Source: Eretmocerus hayati (Eukaryota > Arthropoda > Insecta > Hymenoptera > Aphelinidae). Taken from it: a stretch of DNA of 64,000 nucleotides. The position numbers were made by a program, and so were the translations under genes. The stretch is taken from assembly GCA_029851415.1 (NCBI GenBank), contig CM056741.1, positions 143,022,522-143,086,521 on the forward strand. The letters run 5' to 3'. This document shows, one piece after another, positions 58,301-64,000 of the stretch (position 1 is the first letter of the stretch; each line of letters opens with the position of its first letter). Under the pieces are notes generated by a model. It saw only the letters and a program-made list of their open reading frames with translations, made no database searches and had not been told where the DNA came from.

Positions 58301-60099
58301 CATTCGAAAAAGACGAGCCAGTGTCCACTGTGTCCCCGAAAAACACGAAAATCGAGGATTCTGCTAGAAAAGTTGCGACCTAAATTTTCCACATAAAATC
58401 GCCTCTATACTCGTTCGATGGGGACACGGGATGCTCTTGGCGATAAAATTCACGTCCTTCGAGAGCCTATATAATTTTTCGGCCAACTTGATGCGTCGCG
58501 CTCTCTCCGGGCATCAGATCACGGCTCAAAAAAAACAACAGGGCCACAGCACATCCGCTCTTGTTTAGAACAAACAACGCGCGGGGAGAGCTTTGCCGGC
58601 GGCGGGCGCGTGCTTTTTCTCCGCAGGCGAGGATTTGCTCGACGTCACGCGCTTTCGAGTTCCGTTCGTCTCTCTGTCAGTCTGTCTCTATCTCGCTCTC
58701 TCGCCTCTTTTCGTTTACGCTTCCTGGTGTTGGAGCCGATACGGAGAAAAACGCGACCATTGCAATAATGCTTTTCAAGCATCACCGCTTCCCACTTGTG
58801 GGACTCCCTCCCTCTCCACTGCACTTCAATTCCTTTTTCTCTCTCTTCACTATGAGAGAACTATAGACACACTTCTCTGTACACCAAAGTGAAAGGAATC
58901 AACATTTTCGGTTAAATAAATGTATCGAGAGATATTTATCCAATCGCTCTCATAGAATCACTCGGAGTACCTTTTAAAAAAATACTTCCATTGTTAGCAT
59001 ACTAATTCAGATTCATTCATTATACAAGAAGGAGATTGATTCCGATTACCTCATCAATATGATATGATCAACTTCATTTCCATTGTATTCATTTAGTTCT
59101 TGGAGGGGCTTTTATATGATTCGGTAAGATAGAATTGATTCTTAAGACTTTAGACTGCCGGCGTGGAAACATTTGATATGTCACGAAGATTATGCGATGT
59201 CACGGGAGCCTCATACATGAACCAGGCCGGCAGCCTAAGGGTTAACTGTTCAATATTTCCATCATATAAGTGTACAAGAATCTGATGCACGGATAACGAC
59301 GGAAAATACCCTTTTACATTTTGCACGAAGCTGTGAACCACGGCCGTGAGCTTGTTTTTAAAAACGGTCCATTTTGAAAAAATTCATGAATCTTTTCCGT
59401 CGATTTGAGATATTCCGATCATCCTATCGCGGTCATGACCATGCAGGAGGATAAAGTTTTCGTTCCACTCACAAACATCAGGAAAGGAAATAACAATTTA
59501 CTGGGAAAAAATACAACGCTGGTTGAGATATAAAATTTTCAGTCCAGCAGTTTTGTTCCATAAATCTCGTCATCGTGCTTACTTCAAGTCGCCGAATACC
59601 ATCATAGAGATAGAGCACAATCCCAAACTATCCGATCATCGCATGAATGTGAAGGGCGATTCCGTGTAATTTTCGGCTCTTAGAATCCGACGCAATATTT
59701 TCCGCAATAGGATGTACAGAATAACTATGAGTCTGGCCTAACGAGCTCTTGTTCTCAATACAATGTCGCAATGATCAGCATTGTGTACATGTACATGGAT
59801 GAAGATATTGATACACGTACATTGCTCTGATATTTTGATTCTCTGGCAAAACAAAAGCTCGTCAGACACAGCTATACACTTTGAGCAAGTTCAGCTGAAT
59901 TTGCGGCAAGTATCAGTGACTTAGCCTACTACTTGTACTGACAATATGATACAAACAACGAGACTCACAATGGGATGGAGTGACTACCGGTCTTTACTTT
60001 ATTTTGCTGAGCGCTCAAATTCTGATGAATCAATTTCCCTAAACCACAAATTAGTATTGATATCGCGGTGTATATGCACTCGTGTTTGTTTCTAATGAA
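55315..60099. other. No gene recognised; several CpG-rich patches
   Basis: GC-richer patches lie at about 55830-55900, 57480-57580 and 58540-58760. The second contains ATGCAAAT (near 57571), the octamer word. The third has TATAAT upstream (58469) and a CT-rich tract, a promoter-like layout. Frames here (98-104 codons) look compositional. A run of ten G lies near 58291. Confidence 0.3.
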
Positions 60100-60149
60100 A
60101 TAAATAATGCGGCTGCTGAACGAGTCACTGTGGTCATTTATTAAACGCC

Positions 60150-60180
60150 GTTTCGACGACTTGTTTGTCGTCCTCTTCAG
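60150..60180 (-). other. Hammerhead-ribozyme-like core motif in the arm
   Basis: The minus strand reads CTGAAGA, G, then GACGAC-AAACAA-GTCGTC (a perfect 6-bp hairpin), then GAAAC. CTGANGA and GAAA flanking a stem II is the hammerhead core layout, but one extra G sits before stem II, and stems I and III with a cleavage site were not found. The right-arm copy (62065-62094, plus strand) has CTGGAGA, so its core is mutated. Confidence 0.3.
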
Positions 60181-60702
60181 GTCATCGTCAACAATTTCAC
60201 ATCATAAGCTTCACAGGTAATATGAACAGTCGAGTCACAATTTTTGCATAGCTCCTAAGATCACCATCATTTCTCATATTGATATCATGTTTTTGAGTCA
60301 TTTGGTACTTGTTATCTTTTCATAGTAATGACGACACACTTCGTTCTAATTTTAGATATAAATCAACGTCTAGTGTTGGGTCTAAGTCAACAAATATACT
60401 TCTAAGAAATAGTTGAGACATGAAAAAATCGACTCCTTTCATTATCGTTACTCTAACTAGCCTTATTGCCTACCTCGCTAACGCTCGTCCGGGTTGGAAG
60501 TGTCCCTGACATAGTATGAGCCCCTGGAATGCTTCTATAGTTCAACAATGTAATGTTGAGGTTTCATAATACAGTGAATTCGGAAAAAAAATTTCCTTGA
60601 TGTAACCTAGTAGTTGTGATTGAGAACTATTGAGTTGGGGTAATGTTGCGGATAGTAAGGTTGCTGAATCTCCAGTAAGTATCTGAGAATTTCACTCAGT
60701 TC

Positions 60703-61840
60703 GCCAGCCCCAGCGACGGCCTCAGCCCCAATCCTAGCCCCTGTCTCGGTCACGGCCCATCCACGGCCCCAGTCACAGCCACAGCTCCAGCCTCAGTCGC
60801 AGTCACAACCTCAGCCTTAACCACAACCCCAGCCTCAGCTTCGGCCCGGCCCCAGTCTCAGCTCCAGCCATAACCCAGGACACAGCCACAGCCCAGCCTT
60901 ACCCCAAGCCACAGGCCTTGCCTCATCCCTAGCCACAGGGCCAGCCTTAATTCCAGCCTCGACTCCAGCGTCGGTCTCAGGCTTAGCCACTGCCCCAGCC
61001 TTAGCCCCAGCTCCAGCCCCAGCCTCAGCCCTAGACACAGCCACAGCCCAGACCCAGCCTCGACCCCAGACACAGCCCAGTCTCAGTCCCAGACTCAGCC
61101 TTGGCAACGGCCTCGGCCCAGCCCCAGCCCAGCCTCAGCTCCAGCCCAGCCTCATCCCGAGCTACAGGCCCAGCCTCATCCCTAGCCACAAGACCAGCTT
61201 CAGCCTCAGCCATAGCCCAGCCTCAGTCCCAGTCCCAGCTGCAGCCCAGGCTCAGTCCTAGACTCAGCCTTGGCAACCGCCCCAGCCTCGGCCCAGCCCC
61301 AGCCCAGCTTTATCTCCAGCCTTGGCCTCAGCGTCAGTCTCAGCCTTAGCCACTGCCCCAGCCTAAGCCCCAGCTCCAGCCTCAGCCCAATCTCATCCCC
61401 AGTCACAGCCACAGCCTCCAGCCTCAGCGTTAGCTCCTACCTCAGCCTCGGCCAGCTCTAGCTTAGCCTCAGCCCCAACATTGGCCTCAGCCTAAGTCTT
61501 AGCTTCGGCCGCCCCGCCCAGATACAGACACAACCACAGCCCAGCCTCGACCCCAGCCGCAGCTCAGCCTCAGCTCTAGCCTTAGTGCCAGCATCAGCTC
61601 AGCCACAGATCCAGCCTCGACCCCAGCCGCAGCCCAGCCTCACCCACAGACCCAGCCTCAACCCCAGCCATGTCCCCAGCCAAAGCCTAAGCTCCAGCCA
61701 CGATCACAGTCCCAGCCGCATTACCGACCCGCCAACTCACCGGGTCCACTGACCCACCTACCCACAGGACCCACCGGCTCACCGAGCCATCGACCCACTA
61801 ACCCACCAACCCACCAACAGCACCAGCGACGCCACCACGA
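60703..61840. repeat. CAGCCC/CAGCCT minisatellite
   Basis: Over a kilobase of imperfect 6-bp units (CAGCCC, CAGCCT, CAGTCC) on the plus strand, ending in an ACCCACC-type tract near 61740-61820. Frames through it give Pro/Ser/Leu or Ala/Gly/Leu repeats and are compositional. Confidence 0.9.
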
Positions 61841-62226
61841 TACGAGGCATCCGGACGGATAAAATTGGACAGGCGCTTAATTAATGTAATAAAAATAAAT
61901 TTCAATTCATCAAACACTGTGTCATGAGTTGAAATTATATAGAATAACGATAATCAAAGGAGTAGATCTTTTGATGTCTCAACTATTTCTTAGCTATGTA
62001 CAAATTGTGACTCGACTGTTCATACTACCTGTGAAGCTTATGATGTCAAATTGTTGACGATGACCTGGAGAGGACGACAAACAAGTCGTCGAAATGTCGT
62101 TTAATGGACGACCACAGTGACTCGTTCAGCAACCGCATTATTTATCTCACAAACTGGTATTCCCGAAACAATACAGCCCGTGGTGTGATCACGTTACAAA
62201 CAAAAATAATCTATGCCATTCAAGTT

Positions 62227-62256
62227 GAATCTGTGACTTGAGAGAGTCACAGATTC
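62227..62256. repeat. 12-bp perfect hairpin
   Basis: GAATCTGTGACT, 6-nt loop TGAGAG, then AGTCACAGATTC. It lies just outside the minisatellite element. Purpose unknown. Confidence 0.5.
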
Positions 62257-64000
62257 AGCGAAAAGAAGGTTAAAAATAATGTTTGTTCATACTATTGGAA
62301 AATGTCAAACTGATTCGAATTATCTCGGCAACTTTCTGACTCATCGGTGCTCAGCATTGAATTTTGACAATACATTCTCACTCACTTCATCAAAATCTGA
62401 GACCTCAAAAAAGAATCGCTTGGTACTTGTATCTACCATTCAGTGAGCCTCTTTTCATACCAACAAAAATTTAGTATCCAACGCGAGTAGAGTAATAAAA
62501 GTTTTTTCGATTGACTGTGCGTGAATCACTGCTTTACGACGGCACAGTTGATCGAAAAACGTATGTCGATACTCGCCTCGAATCGAAAAATACTATTACA
62601 CCCTTGTATTGAAATGTACTATTCTTACTTTGGAATTGTCCATCCGTATTCCAATACTTTGGGGTTCAACTTTTTTATAAACCGCGTGGTTCGACGTTGT
62701 ATCTCATGCCCGATGACATAATCACCGCAACATACTTTTCACAGCCTCAAAAATGGATATACTTTCAATAAAGCCCGATGCATTGCCCTGGTTTCTTACC
62801 AACCAAAGTTTGAGCCATAAAAAGCGTTTAAGAATAAGGCTGTAATAATGTGCCTCCTGCAATCAAATGAACTTTGGCGGATTCCGTTCGTTTTAAAACT
62901 GTTAGCCAAGAATTACGTAATGAAGTTGGACAAGAGAATCTGAGATGAAGTCAGAGCGAAGCAAAAAGAGGAAACGTGAGCACCAAGATTGGTTTTGAAT
63001 AGAAAACTTCTGCTTGCCCACGAGCTGTACATAAAATTGCGGTAGAAATCATGTGATGCAACTCTTCGCTTTGCCTGAAGAGAGGAAGAATCACGTTAAT
63101 TTCATTTGATACAAACACGACTACAACGAGTTGACTCTTTTTCCTGTGTTATTGCTTGTCAAGGAACATTATGAGGTTATGTAATCTTCGCGAAACTCTT
63201 GCGTTTGAAAGAACATTGAAACAGACCAATTTTTTTCTTGTCCCTATCCGTTTCTGATGTCCAGGTCTGGAAAAAATTTTACTTGGAGCTGTTCCGAAAT
63301 ACTTTGATCTCAAATTGATTGAAATGTTCAACGAGAGCAAAGGCATATGACATAGCAAATAGTCTACTTACATGTCAATTTCACATTGAATGGAAATTCT
63401 ACTTAGCGAGCTCTTGACGATGTGGAATAGAGGCAATTTTCTTCGTGAAAACTCTAATTCAATAAACATGTTATCAACATCTTTGGATAGTAACAGGCGG
63501 GCACAGTCACGTCAGACTTAACCATTGAAAAAAATACCAGCCATCTACTAGAGTACAGTCTGCACTCATTTGCCATAGTTATTTCTTCGTGGTTGTGAAT
63601 TGTTTCGATAAATCTCAACATCAATCAAATTCGGCATTATATATAAGTGAAGAACATGCATTTTTCATATTTCTGCTTATTCTAGTACATATAAAGATTA
63701 TTCAAACAAAAATACTCCTGCTATCCAAATAATGGAGTCTCTGTGAGAAGTCGTCGGAAGCGTCGAAAGACAGAGGGTGCAGTGCCATTCTAACGGGTGG
63801 GCTGTTGCAGGGAGGCTTCACAGTGGAATACAAACGAGTATTACTCAGCTCACAGTACTAAGTACGTGTTACATAGTACACGGTTACACATTACGAGTTG
63901 CAGTACACAACACAGACACAGCTAAACATTCATCACACCGTCGGCTAAATAGGACCCCAAGAAAGAACCTGAGAAGGCTTAAGAAAAAAATATTAATCAT
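62257..64000. other. No gene recognised
   Basis: AT-rich with short frames only; no repeat or RNA gene was seen. Confidence 0.4.

Larger units (their letters stand above)
60100..62145. mobile_element. Inverted-arm element with minisatellite core
   Basis: Left arm 60100-60252 and right arm 61993-62145 are inverted copies sharing ATAAATAATGCGG, GAACGAGTCACTGTGGTC, GACGACTTGTTTGTCGTCCT and CATAAGCTTCACAGGTA. A second matching stretch (CTAAGAAATAGTTGAGACAT) lies at 60402 and, inverted, near 61975; the left side has about 130 bp extra between. The core is CAGCCC-type minisatellite. The arm motif with a hairpin resembles sequences seen in Penelope-like elements, but no reverse transcriptase is present, so the class stays open. 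Confidence 0.65.

Noticed and set aside
60835..61461. Open frames in the minisatellite
   Set aside because: They are six-base-periodic translations of CAGCCC units with no independent evidence.

Overview
This window is eukaryotic nuclear DNA, most likely from an insect (an inference). It is AT-rich by eye and has almost no long open frames outside transposons. It holds a young Ty3/gypsy retrotransposon with an insect-style TATA plus TCAGTC initiator, a Tc1/mariner-type inverted-repeat element, a tRNA-derived SINE, a LINE tail ending in ATTCA repeats and many non-autonomous inverted-repeat elements. I found no host gene I could name, no rRNA or free-standing tRNA gene, and no CRISPR array. Many short open frames here begin with non-ATG codons or lie antisense to real coding, and I left them out.

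Layout. 1-11.5 kb is repeat-rich: a partial copy of a dispersed 2.8-kb element with a satellite-like block, several TIR elements, and a 1.76-kb foldback palindrome at 7191-8954. 11.5-19 kb has a GC-rich coding-like patch, a Tc1-like foldback carrying a second transposon, a broken gag, a foldback built from 29-bp tandem repeats (15800-16557), and two copies of a Harbinger-like MITE. 19-35 kb is mostly featureless AT-rich sequence with scattered inverted-repeat elements, a LINE tail, a SINE with target-site duplication and two doubtful coding segments. 35.2-43.2 kb is a nested structure: a foldback element whose core is GGAAT-type simple repeat, split in one arm by a complete gypsy-class LTR retrotransposon (36110-42935, minus strand). 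43.9-46.7 kb is a second, full-length copy of the dispersed element. 47-60 kb is mostly featureless, with a 188-codon open frame at 54748-55314. 60.1-62.1 kb is another inverted-arm element with a long CAGCCC-type minisatellite core.

The best-supported unit is the retrotransposon. Its 1100-bp LTRs differ by three substitutions, it has a 4-bp duplication AACT, a tRNA-Lys(CUU)-type primer site and intact gag and pol. Pol lies in the -1 frame of gag and has no ATG. The short overlap contains a canonical G GGA AAC slippery site in the gag frame, then a 6-nt spacer and two 8-bp helices that could form an H-type pseudoknot. The uninterrupted opposite arm of the host foldback shows the empty site, so the insertion history can be read directly.
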